Shown piece by piece: positions 52,104 through 64,000 of a DNA stretch of 64,000 nt. Each line of letters starts with the position of its first letter. Position 1 is the first letter of the stretch. Source of the DNA: Urophycis tenuis (Eukaryota > Chordata > Actinopteri > Gadiformes > Phycidae); NCBI GenBank assembly GCA_036785325.1, contig JAXIVH010000301.1:7501-71500 (forward strand). The letters are read 5' to 3'. Below the pieces are notes generated by a model. That model made no database searches. It saw nothing but the letters and a program-made list of their open reading frames with translations, and was not told where the DNA came from. The translations under genes and the position numbers were made by a program.

Positions 52104-54271
52104 CTCGCCAGCGCCGCCTACGGGTCATGGTCGCCCCCCTTGCTCCATACTAAGCTAAATTATGCTAACTAACCCCTTACTCTAACCCTAAACTTAACCC
52201 AATTTGTTCCCCAGCCCTAACCCTAACCCAATTTGGCCCAAGCCCTAAACCTAAACCTAATTTGGTCTCTAATCAGCCCTAAACCTAACCCAATTTGGCC
52301 CCTATACCTAACCCTAACCCAATTTGGCCCAAGCCCTAAACCTAAACCTAATTTGGTCTCTAATCAGCCCTAAACCTAACCCAATTTGGCCCCTATACCT
52401 AAACCTAACCCAATTTGGGCCCCTAATCCTAAACCTAATTCTAAGCCTAGCCCAATTTGTGGCCCTAACCCTAACCCCTCTATCTGAAGCCTAATTTGGT
52501 TCCCCAACCCCACCCTTAAGCCCAAACCCTGACCATAACCCGTAAATTGACCCGAGAGGTCCTTTAGAGCCAAGTAGGCCTACATTTATGTTCCGTATAT
52601 TGCCCAAAAGAGGCCAAAAATAATATACGAGGTACGCTAACCGGTTATTGGTAAAGGATGGAACTAAGTAAAGGAAAAGGGAAATGAAGGAGGACAAAGA
52701 GAAGGGATAATTGGGTTAGTAAATTAATTTAATACAATTCATGGGGGAATACAATTTATAAAAATACAGGGCTAAAACCTAAACATTGGACATATAACAA
52801 GGGAGAGTATAAAAAGGGAGAAAACACAAGTAAGATTCAGTTTGGCAGTGGCTTTCGGAGGAGCAGCATCTCCCCACATTAGAAAACGAAGGGATCTGTA
52901 TGTCGTGGCCCTGGCCTGAAGAAGCCCAAATTAGGGCGAAACGTTGCGAAGGGCGCCACCTAGGACATACAGAAAAAAGAACAACAAGGTTAACCAAACA
53001 CAAACGGGTGGGAATTAGAAAAACAAACTAAGCCAAACTATAAAACATAAAAAACAACAAAAAAATAGAAAAAACTAAAAAACCTAAAAATAGAAGATGG
53101 AAAGAGGGAGGTGACTTACCGTATGGCAGGACAGTGCATTCACTCCGGGGATGATCACGCCCCGGAGTTTTTCTTTCATAAACCTAACTCGCCAGCGCCG
53201 CCTACGGGTCATGGTCGCCCCCCTTGCTCCATACTAAGCTAAATTATGCTAACTAACCCCTTACTCTAACCCTAAACTTAACCCAATTTGTTCCCCAGCC
53301 CTAACCCTAACCCAATTTGGCCCAAGCCCTAAACCTAAACCTAATTTGGTCTCTAATCAGCCCTAAACCTAACCCAATTTGGCCCCTATACCTAACCCTA
53401 ACCCAATTTGGCCCAAGCCCTAAACCTAAACCTAATTTGGTCTCTAATCAGCCCTAAACCTAACCCAATTTGGCCCCTATACCTAAACCTAACCCAATTT
53501 GGGCCCCTAATCCTAAACCTAATTCTAAGCCTAGCCCAATTTGTGGCCCTAACCCTAACCCCTCTATCTGAAGCCTAATTTGGTTCCCCAACCCCACCCT
53601 TAAGCCCAAACCCTGACCATAACCCGTAAATTGACCCGAGAGGTCCTTTAGAGCCAAGTAGGCCTACATTTATGTTCCGTATATTGCCCAAAAGAGGCCA
53701 AAAATAATATACGAGGTACGCTAACCGGTTATTGGTAAAGGATGGAACTAAGTAAAGGAAAAGGGAAATGAAGGAGGACAAAGAGAAGGGATAATTGGGT
53801 TAGTAAATTAATTTAATACAATTCATGGGGGAATACAATTTATAAAAATACAGGGCTAAAACCTAAACATTGGACATATAACAAGGGAGAGTATAAAAAG
53901 GGAGAAAACACAAGTAAGATTCAGTTTGGCAGTGGCTTTCGGAGGAGCAGCATCTCCCCACATTAGAAAACGAAGGGATCTGTATGTCGTGGCCCTGGCC
54001 TGAAGAAGCCCAAATTAGGGCGAAACGTTGCGAAGGGCGCCACCTAGGACATACAGAAAAAAGAACAACAAGGTTAACCAAACACAAACGGGTGGGAATT
54101 AGAAAAACAAACTAAGCCAAACTATAAAACATAAAAAACAACAAAAAAATAGAAAAAACTAAAAAACCTAAAAATAGAAGATGGAAAGAGGGAGGTGACT
54201 TACCGTATGGCAGGACAGTGCATTCACTCCGGGGATGATCACGCCCCGGAGTTTTTCTTTCATAAACCTAA

Positions 54272-55355
54272 CTCGCCAGCGCCGCCTACGGGTCATGGTC
54301 GCCCCCCTTGCTCCATACTAAGCTAAATTATGCTAACTAACCCCTTACTCTAACCCTAAACTTAACCCAATTTGTTCCCCAGCCCTAACCCTAACCCAAT
54401 TTGGCCCAAGCCCTAAACCTAAACCTAATTTGGTCTCTAATCAGCCCTAAACCTAACCCAATTTGGCCCCTATACCTAACCCTAACCCAATTTGGCCCAA
54501 GCCCTAAACCTAAACCTAATTTGGTCTCTAATCAGCCCTAAACCTAACCCAATTTGGCCCCTATACCTAAACCTAACCCAATTTGGGCCCCTAATCCTAA
54601 ACCTAATTCTAAGCCTAGCCCAATTTGTGGCCGTAACCCTAACCCCTCTATCTGAAGCCTAATTTGGTTCCCCAACCCCACCCTTAAGCCCAAACCCTGA
54701 CCATAACCCGTAAATTGACCCGAGAGGTCCTTTAGAGCCAAGTAGGCCTACATTTATGTTCCGTATATTGCCCAAAAGAGGCCAAAAATAATATACGAGG
54801 TACGCTAACCGGTTATTGGTAAAGGATGGAACTAAGTAAAGGAAAAGGGAAATGAAGGAGGACAAAGAGAAGGGATAATTGGGTTAGTAAATTAATTTAA
54901 TACAATTCATGGGGGAATACAATTTATAAAAATACAGGGCTAAAACCTAAACATTGGACATATAACAAGGGAGAGTATAAAAAGGGAGAAAACACAAGTA
55001 AGATTCAGTTTGGCAGTGGCTTTCGGAGGAGCAGCATCTCCCCACATTAGAAAACGAAGGGATCTGTATGTCGTGGCCCTGGCCTGAAGAAGCCCAAATT
55101 AGGGCGAAACGTTGCGAAGGGCGCCACCTAGGACATACAGAAAAAAGAACAACAAGGTTAACCAAACACAAACGGGTGGGAATTAGAAAAACAAACTAAG
55201 CCAAACTATAAAACATAAAAAACAACAAACAAATAGAAAAAACCAAAAAACCTAAAAATAGAAGATGGAAAGAGGGAGGTGACTTACCGTATGGCAGGAC
55301 AGTGCATTCACTCCGGGGATGATCACGCCCCGGAGTTTTTCTTTCATAAACCTAA
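54272..55355. repeat. C unit with three private substitutions
   Basis: It has G for C at 54633 in the telomere-like part, and C for A at 55230 and C for T at 55244 in the A-rich stretch. Neighbouring units have none of these. It is the most diverged full-length C unit I noticed. Confidence 0.85.
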
Positions 55356-58300
55356 CTCGCCAGCGCCGCCTACGGGTCATGGTCGCCCCCCTTGCTCCAT
55401 ACTAAGCTAAATTATGCTAACTAACCCCTTACTCTAACCCTAAACTTAACCCAATTTGTTCCCCAGCCCTAACCCTAACCCAATTTGGCCCAAGCCCTAA
55501 ACCTAAACCTAATTTGGTCTCTAATCAGCCCTAAACCTAACCCAATTTGGCCCCTATACCTAACCCTAACCCAATTTGGCCCAAGCCCTAAACCTAAACC
55601 TAATTTGGTCTCTAATCAGCCCTAAACCTAACCCAATTTGGCCCCTATACCTAAACCTAACCCAATTTGGGCCCCTAATCCTAAACCTAATTCTAAGCCT
55701 AGCCCAATTTGTGGCCCTAACCCTAACCCCTCTATCTGAAGCCTAATTTGGTTCCCCAACCCCACCCTTAAGCCCAAACCCTGACCATAACCCGTAAATT
55801 GACCCGAGAGGTCCTTTAGAGCCAAGTAGGCCTACATTTATGTTCCGTATATTGCCCAAAAGAGGCCAAAAATAATATACGAGGTACGCTAACCGGTTAT
55901 TGGTAAAGGATGGAACTAAGTAAAGGAAAAGGGAAATGAAGGAGGACAAAGAGAAGGGATAATTGGGTTAGTAAATTAATTTAATACAATTCATGGGGGA
56001 ATACAATTTATAAAAATACAGGGCTAAAACCTAAACATTGGACATATAACAAGGGAGAGTATAAAAAGGGAGAAAACACAAGTAAGATTCAGTTTGGCAG
56101 TGGCTTTCGGAGGAGCAGCATCTCCCCACATTAGAAAACGAAGGGATCTGTATGTCGTGGCCCTGGCCTGAAGAAGCCCAAATTAGGGCGAAACGTTGCG
56201 AAGGGCGCCACCTAGGACATACAGAAAAAAGAACAACAAGGTTAACCAAACACAAACGGGTGGGAATTAGAAAAACAAACTAAGCCAAACTATAAAACAT
56301 AAAAAACAACAAAAAAATAGAAAAAACTAAAAAACCTAAAAATAGAAGATGGAAAGAGGGAGGTGACTTACCGTATGGCAGGACAGTGCATTCACTCCGG
56401 GGATGATCACGCCCCGGAGTTTTTCTTTCATAAACCTAACTCGCCAGCGCCGCCTACGGGTCATGGTCGCCCCCCTTGCTCCATACTAAGCTAAATTATG
56501 CTAACTAACCCCTTACTCTAACCCTAAACTTAACCCAATTTGTTCCCCAGCCCTAACCCTAACCCAATTTGGCCCAAGCCCTAAACCTAAACCTAATTTG
56601 GTCTCTAATCAGCCCTAAACCTAACCCAATTTGGCCCCTATACCTAACCCTAACCCAATTTGGCCCAAGCCCTAAACCTAAACCTAATTTGGTCTCTAAT
56701 CAGCCCTAAACCTAACCCAATTTGGCCCCTATACCTAAACCTAACCCAATTTGGGCCCCTAATCCTAAACCTAATTCTAAGCCTAGCCCAATTTGTGGCC
56801 CTAACCCTAACCCCTCTATCTGAAGCCTAATTTGGTTCCCCAACCCCACCCTTAAGCCCAAACCCTGACCATAACCCGTAAATTGACCCGAGAGGTCCTT
56901 TAGAGCCAAGTAGGCCTACATTTATGTTCCGTATATTGCCCAAAAGAGGCCAAAAATAATATACGAGGTACGCTAACCGGTTATTGGTAAAGGATGGAAC
57001 TAAGTAAAGGAAAAGGGAAATGAAGGAGGACAAAGAGAAGGGATAATTGGGTTAGTAAATTAATTTAATACAATTCATGGGGGAATACAATTTATAAAAA
57101 TACAGGGCTAAAACCTAAACATTGGACATATAACAAGGGAGAGTATAAAAAGGGAGAAAACACAAGTAAGATTCAGTTTGGCAGTGGCTTTCGGAGGAGC
57201 AGCATCTCCCCACATTAGAAAACGAAGGGATCTGTATGTCGTGGCCCTGGCCTGAAGAAGCCCAAATTAGGGCGAAACGTTGCGAAGGGCGCCACCTAGG
57301 ACATACAGAAAAAAGAACAACAAGGTTAACCAAACACAAACGGGTGGGAATTAGAAAAACAAACTAAGCCAAACTATAAAACATAAAAAACAACAAAAAA
57401 ATAGAAAAAACTAAAAAACCTAAAAATAGAAGATGGAAAGAGGGAGGTGACTTACCGTATGGCAGGACAGTGCATTCACTCCGGGGATGATCACGCCCCG
57501 GAGTTTTTCTTTCATAAACCTAACTCGCCAGCGCCGCCTACGGGTCATGGTCGCCCCCCTTGCTCCATACTAAGCTAAATTATGCTAACTAACCCCTTAC
57601 TCTAACCCTAAACTTAACCCAATTTGTTCCCCAGCCCTAACCCTAACCCAATTTGGCCCAAGCCCTAAACCTAAACCTAATTTGGTCTCTAATCAGCCCT
57701 AAACCTAACCCAATTTGGCCCCTATACCTAACCCTAACCCAATTTGGCCCAAGCCCTAAACCTAAACCTAATTTGGTCTCTAATCAGCCCTAAACCTAAC
57801 CCAATTTGGCCCCTATACCTAAACCTAACCCAATTTGGGCCCCTAATCCTAAACCTAATTCTAAGCCTAGCCCAATTTGTGGCCCTAACCCTAACCCCTC
57901 TATCTGAAGCCTAATTTGGTTCCCCAACCCCACCCTTAAGCCCAAACCCTGACCATAACCCGTAAATTGACCCGAGAGGTCCTTTAGAGCCAAGTAGGCC
58001 TACATTTATGTTCCGTATATTGCCCAAAAGAGGCCAAAAATAATATACGAGGTACGCTAACCGGTTATTGGTAAAGGATGGAACTAAGTAAAGGAAAAGG
58101 GAAATGAAGGAGGACAAAGAGAAGGGATAATTGGGTTAGTAAATTAATTTAATACAATTCATGGGGGAATACAATTTATAAAAATACAGGGCTAAAACCT
58201 AAACATTGGACATATAACAAGGGAGAGTATAAAAAGGGAGAAAACACAAGTAAGATTCAGTTTGGCAGTGGCTTTCGGAGGAGCAGCATCTCCCCACATT

Positions 58301-61300
58301 AGAAAACGAAGGGATCTGTATGTCGTGGCCCTGGCCTGAAGAAGCCCAAATTAGGGCGAAACGTTGCGAAGGGCGCCACCTAGGACATACAGAAAAAAGA
58401 ACAACAAGGTTAACCAAACACAAACGGGTGGGAATTAGAAAAACAAACTAAGCCAAACTATAAAACATAAAAAACAACAAAAAAATAGAAAAAACTAAAA
58501 AACCTAAAAATAGAAGATGGAAAGAGGGAGGTGACTTACCGTATGGCAGGACAGTGCATTCACTCCGGGGATGATCACGCCCCGGAGTTTTTCTTTCATA
58601 AACCTAACTCGCCAGCGCCGCCTACGGGTCATGGTCGCCCCCCTTGCTCCATACTAAGCTAAATTATGCTAACTAACCCCTTACTCTAACCCTAAACTTA
58701 ACCCAATTTGTTCCCCAGCCCTAACCCTAACCCAATTTGGCCCAAGCCCTAAACCTAAACCTAATTTGGTCTCTAATCAGCCCTAAACCTAACCCAATTT
58801 GGCCCCTATACCTAACCCTAACCCAATTTGGCCCAAGCCCTAAACCTAAACCTAATTTGGTCTCTAATCAGCCCTAAACCTAACCCAATTTGGCCCCTAT
58901 ACCTAAACCTAACCCAATTTGGGCCCCTAATCCTAAACCTAATTCTAAGCCTAGCCCAATTTGTGGCCCTAACCCTAACCCCTCTATCTGAAGCCTAATT
59001 TGGTTCCCCAACCCCACCCTTAAGCCCAAACCCTGACCATAACCCGTAAATTGACCCGAGAGGTCCTTTAGAGCCAAGTAGGCCTACATTTATGTTCCGT
59101 ATATTGCCCAAAAGAGGCCAAAAATAATATACGAGGTACGCTAACCGGTTATTGGTAAAGGATGGAACTAAGTAAAGGAAAAGGGAAATGAAGGAGGACA
59201 AAGAGAAGGGATAATTGGGTTAGTAAATTAATTTAATACAATTCATGGGGGAATACAATTTATAAAAATACAGGGCTAAAACCTAAACATTGGACATATA
59301 ACAAGGGAGAGTATAAAAAGGGAGAAAACACAAGTAAGATTCAGTTTGGCAGTGGCTTTCGGAGGAGCAGCATCTCCCCACATTAGAAAACGAAGGGATC
59401 TGTATGTCGTGGCCCTGGCCTGAAGAAGCCCAAATTAGGGCGAAACGTTGCGAAGGGCGCCACCTAGGACATACAGAAAAAAGAACAACAAGGTTAACCA
59501 AACACAAACGGGTGGGAATTAGAAAAACAAACTAAGCCAAACTATAAAACATAAAAAACAACAAAAAAATAGAAAAAACTAAAAAACCTAAAAATAGAAG
59601 ATGGAAAGAGGGAGGTGACTTACCGTATGGCAGGACAGTGCATTCACTCCGGGGATGATCACGCCCCGGAGTTTTTCTTTCATAAACCTAACTCGCCAGC
59701 GCCGCCTACGGGTCATGGTCGCCCCCCTTGCTCCATACTAAGCTAAATTATGCTAACTAACCCCTTACTCTAACCCTAAACTTAACCCAATTTGTTCCCC
59801 AGCCCTAACCCTAACCCAATTTGGCCCAAGCCCTAAACCTAAACCTAATTTGGTCTCTAATCAGCCCTAAACCTAACCCAATTTGGCCCCTATACCTAAC
59901 CCTAACCCAATTTGGCCCAAGCCCTAAACCTAAACCTAATTTGGTCTCTAATCAGCCCTAAACCTAACCCAATTTGGCCCCTATACCTAAACCTAACCCA
60001 ATTTGGGCCCCTAATCCTAAACCTAATTCTAAGCCTAGCCCAATTTGTGGCCCTAACCCTAACCCCTCTATCTGAAGCCTAATTTGGTTCCCCAACCCCA
60101 CCCTTAAGCCCAAACCCTGACCATAACCCGTAAATTGACCCGAGAGGTCCTTTAGAGCCAAGTAGGCCTACATTTATGTTCCGTATATTGCCCAAAAGAG
60201 GCCAAAAATAATATACGAGGTACGCTAACCGGTTATTGGTAAAGGATGGAACTAAGTAAAGGAAAAGGGAAATGAAGGAGGACAAAGAGAAGGGATAATT
60301 GGGTTAGTAAATTAATTTAATACAATTCATGGGGGAATACAATTTATAAAAATACAGGGCTAAAACCTAAACATTGGACATATAACAAGGGAGAGTATAA
60401 AAAGGGAGAAAACACAAGTAAGATTCAGTTTGGCAGTGGCTTTCGGAGGAGCAGCATCTCCCCACATTAGAAAACGAAGGGATCTGTATGTCGTGGCCCT
60501 GGCCTGAAGAAGCCCAAATTAGGGCGAAACGTTGCGAAGGGCGCCACCTAGGACATACAGAAAAAAGAACAACAAGGTTAACCAAACACAAACGGGTGGG
60601 AATTAGAAAAACAAACTAAGCCAAACTATAAAACATAAAAAACAACAAAAAAATAGAAAAAACTAAAAAACCTAAAAATAGAAGATGGAAAGAGGGAGGT
60701 GACTTACCGTATGGCAGGACAGTGCATTCACTCCGGGGATGATCACGCCCCGGAGTTTTTCTTTCATAAACCTAACTCGCCAGCGCCGCCTACGGGTCAT
60801 GGTCGCCCCCCTTGCTCCATACTAAGCTAAATTATGCTAACTAACCCCTTACTCTAACCCTAAACTTAACCCAATTTGTTCCCCAGCCCTAACCCTAACC
60901 CAATTTGGCCCAAGCCCTAAACCTAAACCTAATTTGGTCTCTAATCAGCCCTAAACCTAACCCAATTTGGCCCCTATACCTAACCCTAACCCAATTTGGC
61001 CCAAGCCCTAAACCTAAACCTAATTTGGTCTCTAATCAGCCCTAAACCTAACCCAATTTGGCCCCTATACCTAAACCTAACCCAATTTGGGCCCCTAATC
61101 CTAAACCTAATTCTAAGCCTAGCCCAATTTGTGGCCCTAACCCTAACCCCTCTATCTGAAGCCTAATTTGGTTCCCCAACCCCACCCTTAAGCCCAAACC
61201 CTGACCATAACCCGTAAATTGACCCGAGAGGTCCTTTAGAGCCAAGTAGGCCTACATTTATGTTCCGTATATTGCCCAAAAGAGGCCAAAAATAATATAC

Positions 61301-62943
61301 GAGGTACGCTAACCGGTTATTGGTAAAGGATGGAACTAAGTAAAGGAAAAGGGAAATGAAGGAGGACAAAGAGAAGGGATAATTGGGTTAGTAAATTAAT
61401 TTAATACAATTCATGGGGGAATACAATTTATAAAAATACAGGGCTAAAACCTAAACATTGGACATATAACAAGGGAGAGTATAAAAAGGGAGAAAACACA
61501 AGTAAGATTCAGTTTGGCAGTGGCTTTCGGAGGAGCAGCATCTCCCCACATTAGAAAACGAAGGGATCTGTATGTCGTGGCCCTGGCCTGAAGAAGCCCA
61601 AATTAGGGCGAAACGTTGCGAAGGGCGCCACCTAGGACATACAGAAAAAAGAACAACAAGGTTAACCAAACACAAACGGGTGGGAATTAGAAAAACAAAC
61701 TAAGCCAAACTATAAAACATAAAAAACAACAAAAAAATAGAAAAAACTAAAAAACCTAAAAATAGAAGATGGAAAGAGGGAGGTGACTTACCGTATGGCA
61801 GGACAGTGCATTCACTCCGGGGATGATCACGCCCCGGAGTTTTTCTTTCATAAACCTAACTCGCCAGCGCCGCCTACGGGTCATGGTCGCCCCCCTTGCT
61901 CCATACTAAGCTAAATTATGCTAACTAACCCCTTACTCTAACCCTAAACTTAACCCAATTTGTTCCCCAGCCCTAACCCTAACCCAATTTGGCCCAAGCC
62001 CTAAACCTAAACCTAATTTGGTCTCTAATCAGCCCTAAACCTAACCCAATTTGGCCCCTATACCTAACCCTAACCCAATTTGGCCCAAGCCCTAAACCTA
62101 AACCTAATTTGGTCTCTAATCAGCCCTAAACCTAACCCAATTTGGCCCCTATACCTAAACCTAACCCAATTTGGGCCCCTAATCCTAAACCTAATTCTAA
62201 GCCTAGCCCAATTTGTGGCCCTAACCCTAACCCCTCTATCTGAAGCCTAATTTGGTTCCCCAACCCCACCCTTAAGCCCAAACCCTGACCATAACCCGTA
62301 AATTGACCCGAGAGGTCCTTTAGAGCCAAGTAGGCCTACATTTATGTTCCGTATATTGCCCAAAAGAGGCCAAAAATAATATACGAGGTACGCTAACCGG
62401 TTATTGGTAAAGGATGGAACTAAGTAAAGGAAAAGGGAAATGAAGGAGGACAAAGAGAAGGGATAATTGGGTTAGTAAATTAATTTAATACAATTCATGG
62501 GGGAATACAATTTATAAAAATACAGGGCTAAAACCTAAACATTGGACATATAACAAGGGAGAGTATAAAAAGGGAGAAAACACAAGTAAGATTCAGTTTG
62601 GCAGTGGCTTTCGGAGGAGCAGCATCTCCCCACATTAGAAAACGAAGGGATCTGTATGTCGTGGCCCTGGCCTGAAGAAGCCCAAATTAGGGCGAAACGT
62701 TGCGAAGGGCGCCACCTAGGACATACAGAAAAAAGAACAACAAGGTTAACCAAACACAAACGGGTGGGAATTAGAAAAACAAACTAAGCCAAACTATAAA
62801 ACATAAAAAACAACAAAAAAATAGAAAAAACTAAAAAACCTAAAAATAGAAGATGGAAAGAGGGAGGTGACTTACCGTATGGCAGGACAGTGCATTCACT
62901 CCGGGGATGATCACGCCCCGGAGTTTTTCTTTCATAAACCTAA

Positions 62944-64000
62944 CTCGCCAGCGCCGCCTACGGGTCATGGTCGCCCCCCTTGCTCCATACTAAGCTAAAT
63001 TATGCTAACTAACCCCTTACTCTAACCCTAAACTTAACCCAATTTGTTCCCCAGCCCTAACCCTAACCCAATTTGGCCCAAGCCCTAAACCTAAACCTAA
63101 TTTGGTCTCTAATCAGCCCTAAACCTAACCCAATTTGGCCCCTATACCTAACCCTAACCCAATTTGGCCCAAGCCCTAAACCTAAACCTAATTTGGTCTC
63201 TAATCAGCCCTAAACCTAACCCAATTTGGCCCCTATACCTAAACCTAACCCAATTTGGGCCCCTAATCCTAAACCTAATTCTAAGCCTAGCCCAATTTGT
63301 GGCCCTAACCCTAACCCCTCTATCTGAAGCCTAATTTGGTTCCCCAACCCCACCCTTAAGCCCAAACCCTGACCATAACCCGTAAATTGACCCGAGAGGT
63401 CCTTTAGAGCCAAGTAGGCCTACATTTATGTTCCGTATATTGCCCAAAAGAGGCCAAAAATAATATACGAGGTACGCTAACCGGTTATTGGTAAAGGATG
63501 GAACTAAGTAAAGGAAAAGGGAAATGAAGGAGGACAAAGAGAAGGGATAATTGGGTTAGTAAATTAATTTAATACAATTCATGGGGGAATACAATTTATA
63601 AAAATACAGGGCTAAAACCTAAACATTGGACATATAACAAGGGAGAGTATAAAAAGGGAGAAAACACAAGTAAGATTCAGTTTGGCAGTGGCTTTCGGAG
63701 GAGCAGCATCTCCCCACATTAGAAAACGAAGGGATCTGTATGTCGTGGCCCTGGCCTGAAGAAGCCCAAATTAGGGCGAAACGTTGCGAAGGGCGCCACC
63801 TAGGACATACAGAAAAAAGAACAACAAGGTTAACCAAACACAAACGGGTGGGAATTAGAAAAACAAACTAAGCCAAACTATAAAACATAAAAAACAACAA
63901 AAAAATAGAAAAAACTAAAAAACCTAAAAATAGAAGATGGAAAGAGGGAGGTGACTTACCGTATGGCAGGACAGTGCATTCACTCCGGGGATGATCACGC
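62944..64000. repeat. Last C unit, cut by the window end
   Basis: 1057 of the expected 1084 bases are present; the window stops inside the terminal hairpin at ATGATCACGC. The array therefore continues beyond the window. Confidence 0.95.

Larger units (their letters stand above)
21981..64000. repeat. Subtelomeric satellite array C, about 39 x 1084 bp
   Basis: After a truncated first unit, units start at 22976, 24060, 25144, 26157, 27241, 28325, 29409, 30493, 31577, 32661, 33745, 34829, 35913, 36999, 38083, 39167, 40251, 41335, 42419, 43503, 44587, 45671, 46755, 47839, 48923, 50007, 51091, 52104, 53188, 54272, 55356, 56440, 57524, 58608, 59692, 60776, 61860 and 62944. Type C has a 91-bp internal tandem duplication, lacks a 55-bp AT-rich segment, reads CTGAAGCC for CTAAAGCC, and reads GGCCTACATTTATGTTCC where A and B read GGCCATTTATTTTCC. 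Copies are nearly identical; the few private variants noticed are listed separately. The array runs off the window end. Confidence 0.96.

Noticed and set aside
232..64000. CRISPR array because of regular direct repeats
   Set aside because: The period is about 1 kb with no short repeat and unique spacer pattern; this is a satellite beside a eukaryotic telomere.

Overview
This window is a chromosome end made almost entirely of tandem repeats. I can support no protein-coding gene in it. It opens with a terminal telomere on the C-rich strand (CCCTAA, so a TTAGGG-type telomere) and continues as a roughly 1-kb subtelomeric satellite to the last base. TTAGGG telomeres occur in vertebrates, many other animals, many fungi and some protists. 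Each satellite unit also carries an element resembling the hammerhead ribozymes known from animal Penelope-like retroelements and satellites, so a metazoan (perhaps vertebrate) genome assembled from long reads is my best guess. That is inference; nothing here identifies the species.

Layout: (1) 1-231, terminal telomere. (2) 232-10771, array A, ten units of 1054 bp, each with a short internal telomeric tract. (3) 10772-21221, array B, ten units of 1045 bp, with an AATTTGG-containing spacer where A has the telomeric tract. (4) 21222-about 21980, an interstitial telomeric sequence of about 760 bp in the same orientation as the terminal telomere, rich in CCCCTAA variants. (5) about 21981-64000, array C, a truncated first unit plus 38 further units of 1084 bp (two of 1013, one of 1086, the last cut by the window edge). 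Unit lengths reconcile exactly: A = B + 9 (37-bp telomeric tract replacing 28 bp); C = B + 91 (internal duplication) - 55 (deletion) + 3 (small insertion).

Every unit has the same plan: a CpG-rich head (about 43 bp); about 300 bp of degenerate telomere-like DNA mixing CCCTAA, CCTAAA and CCCAATTTGG; an AT-rich stretch with an inverted repeat and a 10-bp palindrome; a TATA box with an initiator-like site 31 bp downstream; a 77-nt structured element with hammerhead-like core boxes inside a long closing stem; an A-rich stretch; a segment with ordered matches to U1 snRNA; and an 8-bp perfect hairpin followed by TTTTT. About 545 bp from just before the TATA box through the next unit's head is identical in the consensus of A, B and C, while nearly all type differences lie in the other half.

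The interstitial tract, its orientation and its uneven variant content suggest that array C once ended the chromosome and that arrays B and A plus a new telomere were added outside it. The most interesting candidate system is the satellite unit itself: a telomere-adjacent monomer that may be transcribed away from the telomere from its own core promoter and may carry a self-cleaving or otherwise structured RNA. This is a hypothesis from sequence pattern only.
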